Assembly (NCBI GenBank): GCA_020635435.1
Contig: JACJZU010000002.1
Coordinates: 124,001 to 188,000, forward strand
DNA: 64,000 nt
DNA from: Flavobacteriales bacterium
GTDB taxonomy: Bacteria > Bacteroidota > Bacteroidia > NS11-12g > UBA9320
Direction: 5' to 3'
Part shown: positions 17,529-26,194 of the stretch, one piece after another
Layout of the letters: each line of letters opens with the position of its first letter
Position numbering within the stretch: position 1 is the first letter of the stretch
Position numbers and translations under genes: made by a program
The notes under the pieces: generated by a model
Databases searched by the model: none
What the model was told of the DNA's origin: nothing
What the model saw: only the letters and a program-made list of their open reading frames with translations

Positions 17529-18839
17529 ATGTTGGAAACATCAATCAGCGTAGCGGGAATATTTCGTGGTGTATTGGGTCTTTTTGCCCTGATACTGATA
17601 TCGTGGGCCATGAGCAGCAATCGGAAAGCCATCGATTGGAAACTTGTTGCCACCGGTATCCTCATGCAGATCGTGTTTGCAGTGTTGGTTTTCTATGTTC
17701 CGTTCATCAAGCAGTTCTTCGAATTTTTTGCAAGGGCATTCACCAAAGTGACCTCTTTCACCATGGAAGGTTCCAAGATGTTGTTTGAGGGATTGCTGAA
17801 TACCGAAAGTCTGGGATTTCTCTTTGCTTTCCAGGTACTGCCCACCATTGTTTTTTTCTCGGCATTAACGTCTTTACTCTATTACCTGAAGATCCTTCAA
17901 CTCATGGTAAGGGCTATAGCCTGGATCATGAACAGGACCATGCGCCTGTCCGGTGCGGAGAGTCTTTCGGCTGCCGCCAATATCTTCGTTGGACAAACTG
18001 AGGCCCCACTGGTGGTGAAACCCTATATCGAACGCATGACGAGGTCGGAGATCCTCTGTTTGATGAGTGGAGGGATGGCAACTATTGCCGGGGGGGTATT
18101 GGCCTCGTACATCGCCTTATTGGGTGGAACCGATCCGGAGATGCAAGTGCTTTTTGCGCGACATCTTTTAACGGCTAGCATACTATCCGCACCCGCCGCT
18201 TTGGTGATATCCAAGATGCTGGTACCGGAAACAGAGGAAGTGGAGCGCGAGATGCACGTAAATGAGGAGCGAATCGGTACCAATGCCCTTGAGGCGATCA
18301 CGAATGGCACCTCTGAAGGTTTGAAGCTCGCTATAAACGTTGGTGCCATGTTACTGGTGTTCACAGCTTTCGTGGCGATGTTCAATTATATTCTCTCCGA
18401 TTTTATCGGCGAACGATCCGGCTTGAATCAGATCATCGAAAATTCGACAGGAGGTAAATACAAGGCCTTCAACCTGCAGTTGATCATGGGCTATGTTTTC
18501 GCTCCCTTGGGCTGGCTCTGCGGGGTATCCGCTTCCGACCTCCTGGTGGCCGGTCAATTGTTGGGTGAGAAAACCATATTGAATGAATTCTTTGCTTATG
18601 CCAGTTTCAGCCAAATGAAGGCCGCAGGTTTGTTTAGCGACACCAAGTCGATCATTGTAGTGACCTATGCACTTTGCGGATTCTCAAATATTGCTTCCAT
18701 CGGTATTCAGATAGGTGGTATAAGCACTATTGCCCCTAATCAGCGAACCACGCTTTCCCAATTAGGGGTGAGGGCTTTGATCGCCGGTACGATAGCCTGT
18801 TTGATGACCGCAACTATTGCCGGGATGTTCTATTCCTAA
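17529..18839 (+). CDS. Concentrative nucleoside transporter (NupC/CNT family)
   Basis: A 436-aa inner-membrane CNT-family permease that imports nucleosides with a proton or sodium ion. About ten hydrophobic segments are visible. Family motifs are ESLSAAANIFVGQTEAPLVVKPYI (the Q/N-T-E-A-P signature), GGMATIAGGVLASYIAL, and the C-terminal YALCGFSNIASIGIQIGGI. It is followed after 4 nt by a class IV aminotransferase, so the two may share a transcript. The 3' end is intact. Confidence 0.95.
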   Translation: MLETSISVAGIFRGVLGLFALILISWAMSSNRKAIDWKLVATGILMQIVFAVLVFYVPFIKQFFEFFARAFTKVTSFTMEGSKMLFEGLLNTESLGFLFAFQVLPTIVFFSALTSLLYYLKILQLMVRAIAWIMNRTMRLSGAESLSAAANIFVGQTEAPLVVKPYIERMTRSEILCLMSGGMATIAGGVLASYIALLGGTDPEMQVLFARHLLTASILSAPAALVISKMLVPETEEVEREMHVNEERIGTNALEAITNGTSEGLKLAINVGAMLLVFTAFVAMFNYILSDFIGERSGLNQIIENSTGGKYKAFNLQLIMGYVFAPLGWLCGVSASDLLVAGQLLGEKTILNEFFAYASFSQMKAAGLFSDTKSIIVVTYALCGFSNIASIGIQIGGISTIAPNQRTTLSQLGVRALIAGTIACLMTATIAGMFYS

Positions 18840-18843
18840 ACCC

Positions 18844-19605
18844 ATGCACCGGGATCCACTGGATACAAACAGATCTTTTCTATACGGGGATGGTTTTTTT
18901 GAGTCCATTCGCCGGAAAGATGGGGCATGGCTCTTTCTGGAGGAACACCTGGCCCGTATGCGGAGCAGTGCCATGCTGTTCGATCTTAACATACCCTTTG
19001 AAAACAGGGATGACCTTGCCCGTGTATGTGATCAGCAAGTCCGTGGGAACCCGTCCGACCTTGTCCTCAGGCTAACCGTTTATCGAATTGGGTATGGACT
19101 CTATACTCCCGAACGGCCTTATGAGACCGGATTGCACTACCTCATACGATCCTTAGAGGCAGAAGACGATGGCTATTTCCCCGCTGAGAATATTTCAACC
19201 CTTCAGCTTATTGCCGATATCTCTGAACTGGATCCAATTACCGCATCGATCTCCACCGGGATCAGGAAACCCATCGGCGCATTCCATTCAGTAAAAAGTA
19301 CTTCTGCAGCCATCTATTCTGAAGCACTGATCGCGGAGAGAAACAGAATAAGCGATGAGATCATCCTCATAAATGAACTTGGTAGGGTCTGTGAGTGCAG
19401 CAGTTCAAACCTGCTCGTTCAATTCGGTGGAAAACTATTCACACCTCCACCTGAAGACGGACCCGTTCGCGGAACATTCCTCGATTGGCTGAAAAGTAGG
19501 CACAAGGTCGATCTTCGCTCCTTTCAACCAGAGCAGTTGTATTGGGCTGATGCGCTTTACAGGTGCAATGCGGTCAGGGGTATTCAGAGGCTAAAGTTGA
19601 TCTAG
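18844..19605 (+). CDS. Class IV PLP aminotransferase (PabC/IlvE-like)
   Basis: A 253-aa fold-type IV PLP enzyme, the family of branched-chain and D-amino-acid aminotransferases and aminodeoxychorismate lyase. Motifs are FLYGDGFFESIRRKDG near the N-terminus, the PLP lysine in FHSVKSTSAAIY, and LINELGRVCECSSSNLLV before the C-terminal half. The size suits PabC or a short aminotransferase; the substrate is not determined. I start at ATG 18844, 4 nt after the transporter stop, since the longer frame only adds residues overlapping that gene. Its 3' end overlaps the convergent pfkA by 4 nt. Confidence 0.9.
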   Translation: MHRDPLDTNRSFLYGDGFFESIRRKDGAWLFLEEHLARMRSSAMLFDLNIPFENRDDLARVCDQQVRGNPSDLVLRLTVYRIGYGLYTPERPYETGLHYLIRSLEAEDDGYFPAENISTLQLIADISELDPITASISTGIRKPIGAFHSVKSTSAAIYSEALIAERNRISDEIILINELGRVCECSSSNLLVQFGGKLFTPPPEDGPVRGTFLDWLKSRHKVDLRSFQPEQLYWADALYRCNAVRGIQRLKLI

Positions 19606-20573
19606 CGCGACAGCACCTCAGCCATTCTCAAGAGCTCGTGACTGACCGATTTCTTGTTGTGAATAGCATGCTCGAAGCTTGTATAGGATGCATAGCCGTT
19701 GATAATTCCAACTGCAATATTCTTGAGCCCCTTTTGCAAAGCTTGAATGGCTTCGTAACCCAGTCTGCTCGCCAGTATCCGGTCTCGGGCGGTTGGGCTT
19801 CCTCCCCGTTGTATATGCCCTAATATGGTAGTTCGAATGTCCAGGTTAGGATATTCCGCCAATAATCGAGTTGCCAATCGTGCCGCACCACCTTCCGGTT
19901 CGCCTTCGGCGACTACTATGATCGAAAATGCCTTGGTTCGGCGATCTTCCTGACTGAAATGGGTCAAGAGCTTGCCGATGTCCTCCTTGTCTTCAGGGAT
20001 CATGATCCCCTCAGCACCTCCTGCTATTCCTACGTCCAAACCGATAAATCCGGAGTCGCGCCCCATTACCTCGACCAGGAACACCCGGTCATGCGAGTCC
20101 GCCGTGTCACGGATTCGGTCGATGGCATCCAGGGCCGTATTCACTGCCGTATCGTACCCGATCGTGAAATCGGTCCCGTACAGATCATTATCGATCGTTC
20201 CCGGAATACCCACACATGGGATCCCGTGTTCTTCATTGAGTTTCAGGGCTCCGGCATAGGAACCGTTCCCGCCGATACACACGAGGGCCTCTATACCGCG
20301 TTTACGGAGTTGCTCCATAGCCTTGGCACGTCCTTCCGGAGTCCGAAATTCCTCGGATCGCGCTGTTTTAAGGAATGTTCCGCCACGTTGTAGAATATTG
20401 GCGACCGACCGACTATCCAGGTCGATCATGTCCCCGGCGATCATTCCCTCATACCCTCTTCGTATCCCGACTACGGAAATATCATTTGCAATAGCCGTCC
20501 GGACCACCGCCCGGATGCATGCATTCATTCCCGGGGCATCTCCACCCGAGGTGTATACACCGATCTTCTTCAT
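19602..20573 (-). CDS. pfkA: ATP-type 6-phosphofructokinase
   Basis: A 323-aa phosphofructokinase that phosphorylates fructose-6-phosphate in glycolysis. Motifs include GVYTSGGDAPGMNACIRAVV, PGTIDNDLYGTDFTIGYDTA with the catalytic Asp, MGRDSGFIGL, and GHIQRGGSPTARDR. Gly104 and the PGTIDND form (not PKTIDND) indicate the ATP rather than the pyrophosphate type. Position 103, normally the Mg-binding Asp of GGDGS, is Asn here (GGNGSYAGA). The start is preceded by AGGAGAG. It ends overlapping the convergent aminotransferase gene. Confidence 0.95.
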   Translation of the reverse strand: MKKIGVYTSGGDAPGMNACIRAVVRTAIANDISVVGIRRGYEGMIAGDMIDLDSRSVANILQRGGTFLKTARSEEFRTPEGRAKAMEQLRKRGIEALVCIGGNGSYAGALKLNEEHGIPCVGIPGTIDNDLYGTDFTIGYDTAVNTALDAIDRIRDTADSHDRVFLVEVMGRDSGFIGLDVGIAGGAEGIMIPEDKEDIGKLLTHFSQEDRRTKAFSIIVVAEGEPEGGAARLATRLLAEYPNLDIRTTILGHIQRGGSPTARDRILASRLGYEAIQALQKGLKNIAVGIINGYASYTSFEHAIHNKKSVSHELLRMAEVLSR

Positions 20574-20591
20574 AATGCTCTCCTAACTGTG

Positions 20592-20623
20592 CGAAAATAG
20601 GTTCACTATATAAGATATGTCAA
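20592..20623 (-). promoter_or_regulatory. pfkA promoter (Bacteroidota type)
   Basis: Minus-strand TATTTTCG (20592-20599, one mismatch to TAnnTTTG) with TTTG about 21 nt upstream (20621-20624). The predicted leader is about 15 nt and holds a purine-rich AGGAGAG. Confidence 0.5.
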
Positions 20624-20636
20624 ACGCATAAAAAAT

Positions 20637-20666
20637 AAAAAAGGCCGCGGGAGGGCGGCCTTTTTT
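20637..20666 (-). terminator. Intrinsic terminator after the lipoprotein gene
   Basis: A GGCCGC/GCGGCC stem with a 6-nt loop, an A-run on the left and six T on the right. It can work in both directions but mainly ends the minus-strand lipoprotein gene at 20685, separating it from pfkA. Confidence 0.85.
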
Positions 20667-20684
20667 AAAATCTATCATTAAAAA

Positions 20685-21596
20685 TTACATGTCTTCAGCA
20701 GCCAGCTTCAATGTAACGCTCTTGTCGGCGCCTATTGAAACTACTTTGGCCAATACCGGACGAGCACCTGTAGAAACAGGATTGATCAGGATCACATCCC
20801 CACCGGCAAGTTGGATAACCTTATCCGTAGTGTTGCTTGTATTGGCAAGCTCGGCATTCAACGTTGAGTTGTCCGTCATTGCATCGAATGCAGCCGCGCT
20901 CAAAGATGTTTTGCGGAACTTGGTGGCGTTCTTAGTTGTCCAGCTGCCCGGGCCACTGGCGCTTGGCAATTTTTCAGCAGCAACTGCACTGCTAGGAGCA
21001 CAAAGAATGGAACCATCGTTATCGTCTGAAACGCAGATCACATCGATCAGGGCAGATTCCGCCTTGGCAGCAGCGAGCAGGTACATTTGGAATGTGCTCA
21101 GGCTGTAAGAAGATCCAAGGGTAGCATTTCCCTGATCACCCAATGATACATCCACAAAGCGGATCGCTTTTGGAGCAGCAGTTGTGGTGATGGTGATCTC
21201 TTTTGTTGTTGACAAACCGTCTTTGTCGATCAAAGTGAAAGACCAGGTCTCGGTACCTGTTTGTGAACGTGTGGTGTTCATGTAGTCAACGCGAAGGTCT
21301 TTATCGTTGATCGTAGAGTCGCAGATCGTACAATTGGCAGGAACCAATTCAGCACCACCGTCGTAACGAACACGGATCTCCAGTTTGTCGATACGCACAT
21401 CGTGAGAACCGATCAAACCAACTTTGAAAGTAGATCCTGCAGTAAGGGATACATTGGAGGATACATAACCCGCATCACCGATAAAGTTGAGGGTTGGTCC
21501 GGTTCCTACAGTTCCGTCATCTTCAGAACAGGCATTCATGAAAACAGTTCCGGCACCGGCTACCAGAAGTAAAAGGAATAATTTCAGATTCTTCAT
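20685..21596 (-). CDS. Exported lipoprotein, unknown function
   Basis: A 303-aa protein with a lipoprotein signal peptide ending VFMNAC. The acidic SEDDG right after the Cys looks like the Bacteroidota surface-export signal, so it is probably displayed on the outside of the outer membrane. The mature part is rich in Thr, Ala, Ser and Asp with beta-strand patterns (FKVGLIGSHDVRIDKLEIRVRY, then ETWSFTLIDKDGLSTTKEIT), suggesting one or two immunoglobulin-like domains. Two cysteine pairs are present (CTIC and two later Cys). No family recognised. It has its own promoter and a strong terminator, so it is a single-gene unit. Confidence 0.82.
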   Translation of the reverse strand: MKNLKLFLLLLVAGAGTVFMNACSEDDGTVGTGPTLNFIGDAGYVSSNVSLTAGSTFKVGLIGSHDVRIDKLEIRVRYDGGAELVPANCTICDSTINDKDLRVDYMNTTRSQTGTETWSFTLIDKDGLSTTKEITITTTAAPKAIRFVDVSLGDQGNATLGSSYSLSTFQMYLLAAAKAESALIDVICVSDDNDGSILCAPSSAVAAEKLPSASGPGSWTTKNATKFRKTSLSAAAFDAMTDNSTLNAELANTSNTTDKVIQLAGGDVILINPVSTGARPVLAKVVSIGADKSVTLKLAAEDM

Positions 21597-21633
21597 TTGA
21601 GTTGAGCGTTTTTGAGAGTTTTACTTGTCGCCG

Positions 21634-21641
21634 CAAAAATA
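21634..21641 (-). promoter_or_regulatory. -7 element of the lipoprotein gene
   Basis: Minus-strand TATTTTTG, an exact TAnnTTTG match, 37 nt before the lipoprotein ATG. Confidence 0.5.
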
Positions 21642-21690
21642 CAGCAGCACACCCGCATTCCCACAACCCAATCCAAACTTACTCTTTTCT

Positions 21691-21698
21691 TACATTTG
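21691..21698 (+). promoter_or_regulatory. -7 element of the sodium/solute symporter
   Basis: TACATTTG, an exact TAnnTTTG match, 26 nt before ATG 21725. Together with the element at 21634 it forms a divergent promoter pair. Confidence 0.5.
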
Positions 21699-21724
21699 AA
21701 GTCGCCACAAACGGCACAAGGTTC

Positions 21725-23533
21725 ATGATTCTTCACTGGTTAGATTGGGCAATTATTGCCGTGTTCATCATTTGTAGCCTGGCAATCGGGTGGTCGTACC
21801 GAAAAGTTGGGGCATCCGGACTTTCCGGGTTCTTTCTCGGCGGTAAGAATATGCCATGGTATTTGGCCGGCCTTTCGATGGTGGCCACAACCTTTGCCGC
21901 CGATACACCTCTGGCAGTTACCGAATTGGTTGCTCAGGGCGGTATTGCGAAGAACTGGTTGTGGTGGAATCTGTTGACCGGTGGTTTACTCACAACGATC
22001 TTCTTCGCGCGCTTGTGGAAGAAAAGCGGCGTTCTCACCGAGGTTGAATTCATCGATCTGCGCTATTCAGGTATTGGTGCCCGCATTCTGCGCGGTTTCA
22101 AGGCCGTTTACCTCGGACTGTTCATCAACGTGATGATCATCGGCTGGGTGAACCTCGCATTCATCACCTTGATGCAGGTTTTCTTTGATATCCCGCCCGA
22201 TGTAGTTATCTGGTATCTCTGCGCGGCTATGCTGCTCATCGTGCTCTATAGCAGTCTTTCCGGCCTGAAGGGTATAGCCGTTACAGATGCTTTTCAATTC
22301 GTGATCGCCATGGTTGGATGTATCATTCTCGCCATTCTCGTTTTAAGATCGGATCAAATAGGAGGGGTGGCCGGCCTGCGCGAGAAGTTACCGGAGAGTA
22401 CGCTTCATTTTTTACCCCGGATCGGTGTTTCCAATGCCGTGTCCGGTTTTGGTATGACGCTGGCAACGCTGCTCACCTATGTTGGTGTGCTGTGGTGGAG
22501 CAGCTGGTATCCCGGTGCCGAACCCGGAGGAGGAGGTTACATCGCCCAACGTATGATGGGTACTAAGGATGAAAAGAATGCAGTATACGCCACACTCTTT
22601 TTTCAGATCGCCCATTATTGCCTGCGACCCTGGCCCTGGATCCTCGTGGCTTTAGCAGCATTAGTACTCTACCCCGATCTGGGCCCGGCCGATCAGAAAT
22701 TGGGCTACGTGATGGCCATGAAGGACTACCTGCCTGATGGCTTGCGGGGATTACTGCTCGTGGCCTTCCTGGGGGCCTACATGAGCACCATTTCCACGCA
22801 ACTCAACTGGGGTGCGAGCTATTTGGTCAATGATCTGTATAAACCCTTCATCGAACCACTCTCCGGTTCTGTCCCCTCAGAGAAAAAGGATATCCGGATA
22901 AGCAGGATCCTAACACTCGTACTCGGCATCATTGGCGTATACGTTACCACCTTCATCACCACAATTACAGGCGTTTGGGAGTTCATATTCCAATGTGGCG
23001 CCGGTTTGGGTCTGGTATTGATCGCCCGTTGGTTCTGGTACAAGGTGAATGTTTGGGCCGAAATAGCCGGAACCCTTACACCATTCGCGGTTTATGGGGT
23101 ATTGTACTTCATGCGAAGCCGATTTGACGCCGCATTGGGAATTAACGACCCTGCACAATTGGCAGATTTGCATGCCTCAGTTTGGTATTTCGACTTTGGT
23201 TACAGCGTACTTCTGTCAGTATTGGTGACCACCCTGGTTTGGATCGCAGTAGCCTATGCAACTCCGGAAACCGATCCGGAAAAGTTGCGTAATTTCTTCA
23301 ACCGTGTTCGACCCTCCGGAGTGTGGACCGGCATCGGAACTTCAGACAATAGCAAGGTATTACCGCTGGTAGCTGCATGGTTATCGGCCGTTGTGATGGT
23401 TTACGCACTATTGTTCGCTACGGGGAAACTCATCCTCTTCGGGCCGGCAGATGCATTGGTTTATCTCTTAAGTGGAACAGCCTCCTTTTTCCTGTTCCGG
23501 TACTTTGCCAAGAAAGGGGAACTCTTCACCTGA
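21725..23533 (+). CDS. Sodium:solute symporter family protein
   Basis: A 602-aa SSF-family permease with about 13 membrane segments. Typical features are SYRKVGASGLSGFFLGGKNMPWYLAGLSMVATTFAADTP near the N-terminus (the SSF SxxxxF.GG pattern and sodium-site Ser/Thr) and the loop VLTEVEFIDLRYSG. The solute cannot be told from sequence; sugars, amino acids and carboxylates all occur in the family. I use ATG 21725 (MILHWLDWAIIAVF) because the longer frame from 21602 adds non-hydrophobic residues that cover the predicted promoter. lon follows 74 nt later. Confidence 0.92.
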   Translation: MILHWLDWAIIAVFIICSLAIGWSYRKVGASGLSGFFLGGKNMPWYLAGLSMVATTFAADTPLAVTELVAQGGIAKNWLWWNLLTGGLLTTIFFARLWKKSGVLTEVEFIDLRYSGIGARILRGFKAVYLGLFINVMIIGWVNLAFITLMQVFFDIPPDVVIWYLCAAMLLIVLYSSLSGLKGIAVTDAFQFVIAMVGCIILAILVLRSDQIGGVAGLREKLPESTLHFLPRIGVSNAVSGFGMTLATLLTYVGVLWWSSWYPGAEPGGGGYIAQRMMGTKDEKNAVYATLFFQIAHYCLRPWPWILVALAALVLYPDLGPADQKLGYVMAMKDYLPDGLRGLLLVAFLGAYMSTISTQLNWGASYLVNDLYKPFIEPLSGSVPSEKKDIRISRILTLVLGIIGVYVTTFITTITGVWEFIFQCGAGLGLVLIARWFWYKVNVWAEIAGTLTPFAVYGVLYFMRSRFDAALGINDPAQLADLHASVWYFDFGYSVLLSVLVTTLVWIAVAYATPETDPEKLRNFFNRVRPSGVWTGIGTSDNSKVLPLVAAWLSAVVMVYALLFATGKLILFGPADALVYLLSGTASFFLFRYFAKKGELFT

Positions 23534-23607
23534 TCGGCGCATGGCATGGCTATTGCCAATGGCTACAAGCTTCCGCCTGGAGTGGAATACTGACAAATTG
23601 ACGAATT

Positions 23608-26100
23608 ATGAACGATAAGAACGACGAAACGTGGTGGAAGATACAGTTGGGTGGCCCCGATATTAAAAATGCGGAATTCATCCCGCTGGTGACTGATGAA
23701 GATAGCGAGAACGGCCCGCAGGACGAGATACCCAATGAACTTCCCATTCTGCCACTTCGGAACACCGTATTATTTCCCGGCGTTATCATCCCTATTTCGG
23801 TGGGCCGGAATAAATCCGTTAAACTGATCAAAGCCGCCAATAAGGGCAACAAACTTATCGGGGTCGTTTCTCAGCGCGACCCGGAAATTGAGGATCCGCA
23901 TCCCGACGATCTGTACCGGATAGGTACCGTGGCGCGGATCGTGAAGATGGTTCGTATGCCCGACGGAAGTACAACGGCCATCATTCAGGGCAAACATCGC
24001 TTCGAATGGCAACGGATCACAGCATCCGAACCCTACCTGAAAGCGGAGATCAATCTGTTGAAAGGTGTGAAGGCCACTGCAAGCGAAAAGCTGGATGAAC
24101 TGATCGGCAACGTACGGGCCATGGCCGAACGCATCGTTGAACTGTCTCCCAATATCCCCACGGAGGCCAATATTGCACTGAAATCCATTGACAGTCCGAA
24201 TTTCCTGGTGAATTTCATTTCGAGTAATCTCAATATAGGTTTGGAAGACAAACAGGGACTGCTCGAGATCGCTGAACTTACCAAGCGAGCCGAAATGGTC
24301 TTGGAGTATCTGGTGAAAGAGTTGCAGATGCTCGAGGTGAAGAATCAGATCCACTCCAAGGTACGTACCGATATAGACAAACAGCAGCGCGAGTATTTCC
24401 TGCATCAGCAGATCCGTGCCATTCAGGAGGAATTGGGGCAGGATAATCCCGATATGGAGATCGAACAGCTCCGAATGCGCGGCGATAAAAAGAAATGGGA
24501 CGATGCCACAGCCAAAGCCTTTAATAAGGAGTTGGATAAATTGCAACGCATGAACCCATCACTGCCGGATTATTCGGTGGGCTTGAATTACGTTGAATTG
24601 CTACTCGATCTGCCCTGGAATGAGTATTCGAAGGATAATTTTGATCTCGACAAAGCCCGAAAGGTACTCGATGCAGATCATTTTGGGATGGAAAAGGTCA
24701 AGAAGCGCATCCTGGAATATCTGGCCGTTCTGAAACTGAAAGGAGACATGAAGAGTCCCATCCTTTGTTTATACGGACCTCCCGGTGTGGGTAAAACTTC
24801 CCTCGGAAAATCCATTGCAAAGGCTGTGGGTAGAAAATATGTACGCATGTCGCTGGGTGGTCTGCACGACGAAGCCGAATTGCGCGGGCACCGCAAAACA
24901 TATATAGGAGCCATGCCCGGCCGTATCATTCAGTCACTCAAGAAAGCGAATACAAGCAATCCGGTATTCGTTTTGGACGAGATCGACAAGATCGGGAACA
25001 GTTTCCGGGGCGACCCTTCTTCTGCCTTGCTTGAGATACTCGATCCGGAACAGAACAATGCCTTCCACGATAATTACGTCGACTTGGATTACGATCTGAG
25101 CAAGATCATGTTCATTGCAACGGCCAACCGCTTGGATACCGTTCAACCGGCCTTGCTCGACCGTATGGAGATCATAGAGATCAACGGGTATACACAGGAG
25201 GAGAAGGTGGAGATCGCCAAGAAGTTCCTGATCCCAAAACAGCGCAAGGCTCATGGATTGAAGGCAGGTAATTTCAAGCTTTCCGATTCAGTGATCAGCC
25301 GCATTATCGATGAATATACCCGAGAGTCGGGGGTGCGAGGTCTGGAAAAGCGAATTGCCTCACTGGCCCGTGCTCGCGCCAAGCAGGTTGTGAATGAGGA
25401 AAAGTTCAGTCCGGCCATGAACCTGGAGGAAGTTTTCAAAACGCTGGGTAGCAATCGGATCGAAAAGGAGTTGTATCAGGATTCGGAGGTTGCCGGTGTG
25501 GTAACCGGTTTGGCCTGGACTTCCGTTGGCGGGGAGATCCTTTATGTGGAGAGCACACTCACCAGAGGTAAGGGCAAACTTACCCTAACCGGGCAATTGG
25601 GCGATGTGATGAAGGAATCGGCCCTTACAGCCTCCACGTTCCTTAAAGCGCATTGCGATTATTTGGACCTTGATTACCGATTGTTCGATCAATACGATAT
25701 ACATATTCACTTCCCGGCCGGGGCAGTGCCGAAGGATGGCCCAAGCGCAGGGATCACAATTCTCACATCGCTGGCCTCTTTATTCACGCAACGCCGTGTG
25801 CGTTCCAATTTGGCCATGACCGGTGAGATCACACTGCGCGGTAAAGTATTGCCGGTAGGAGGGATCAAGGAGAAGATCCTTGCCGCGAAGCGCGCAGGGG
25901 TTACGCATATCATACTCTCTGAAGTGAATAAGAAAGATGTGGAGGATATTGAGCCGCACTACATAGAGGGTTTATCGTTCCACTATGTGAAGAACATGCT
26001 TGAGGTTCTGGATCTCGCCCTTCTGGAAGAAAAGGTCAAGAAACCTCTGAAACTGGAAGTGCTTTCCAATCGCGAAACGGAAATGTCAGATTTCGCTTAG
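23608..26100 (+). CDS. lon: ATP-dependent protease Lon (LonA)
   Basis: An 830-aa cytoplasmic AAA+ protease that degrades misfolded and regulatory proteins. In order: N-terminal substrate-binding LON domain (LPILPLRNTVLFPGVIIPI), helical linker (YFLHQQIRAIQEELGQ), AAA+ module with Walker A GPPGVGKTS near residue 389 and Walker B VFVLDEIDKIG, and the C-terminal serine protease with the Ser in PKDGPSAG (about residue 713) and the Lys in GGIKEK (about 754). Length is normal for LonA. A strong terminator follows. Confidence 0.98.
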   Translation: MNDKNDETWWKIQLGGPDIKNAEFIPLVTDEDSENGPQDEIPNELPILPLRNTVLFPGVIIPISVGRNKSVKLIKAANKGNKLIGVVSQRDPEIEDPHPDDLYRIGTVARIVKMVRMPDGSTTAIIQGKHRFEWQRITASEPYLKAEINLLKGVKATASEKLDELIGNVRAMAERIVELSPNIPTEANIALKSIDSPNFLVNFISSNLNIGLEDKQGLLEIAELTKRAEMVLEYLVKELQMLEVKNQIHSKVRTDIDKQQREYFLHQQIRAIQEELGQDNPDMEIEQLRMRGDKKKWDDATAKAFNKELDKLQRMNPSLPDYSVGLNYVELLLDLPWNEYSKDNFDLDKARKVLDADHFGMEKVKKRILEYLAVLKLKGDMKSPILCLYGPPGVGKTSLGKSIAKAVGRKYVRMSLGGLHDEAELRGHRKTYIGAMPGRIIQSLKKANTSNPVFVLDEIDKIGNSFRGDPSSALLEILDPEQNNAFHDNYVDLDYDLSKIMFIATANRLDTVQPALLDRMEIIEINGYTQEEKVEIAKKFLIPKQRKAHGLKAGNFKLSDSVISRIIDEYTRESGVRGLEKRIASLARARAKQVVNEEKFSPAMNLEEVFKTLGSNRIEKELYQDSEVAGVVTGLAWTSVGGEILYVESTLTRGKGKLTLTGQLGDVMKESALTASTFLKAHCDYLDLDYRLFDQYDIHIHFPAGAVPKDGPSAGITILTSLASLFTQRRVRSNLAMTGEITLRGKVLPVGGIKEKILAAKRAGVTHIILSEVNKKDVEDIEPHYIEGLSFHYVKNMLEVLDLALLEEKVKKPLKLEVLSNRETEMSDFA

Positions 26101-26136
26101 CAGGAAGCATAAACTTCGAACAGAATTCAACAAAAA

Positions 26137-26170
26137 AAAGCGGGGTGACAATTCAATGTCACCCCGCTTT
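26137..26170. terminator. Bidirectional terminator between lon and porV
   Basis: A perfect 14-bp stem (AAAGCGGGGTGACA and its complement) with a 6-nt loop, A-run on the left and T-run on the right, between the convergent lon and porV genes. Confidence 0.92.
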
Positions 26171-26194
26171 CTGTTTATTCTTTCTTGTATTTGC

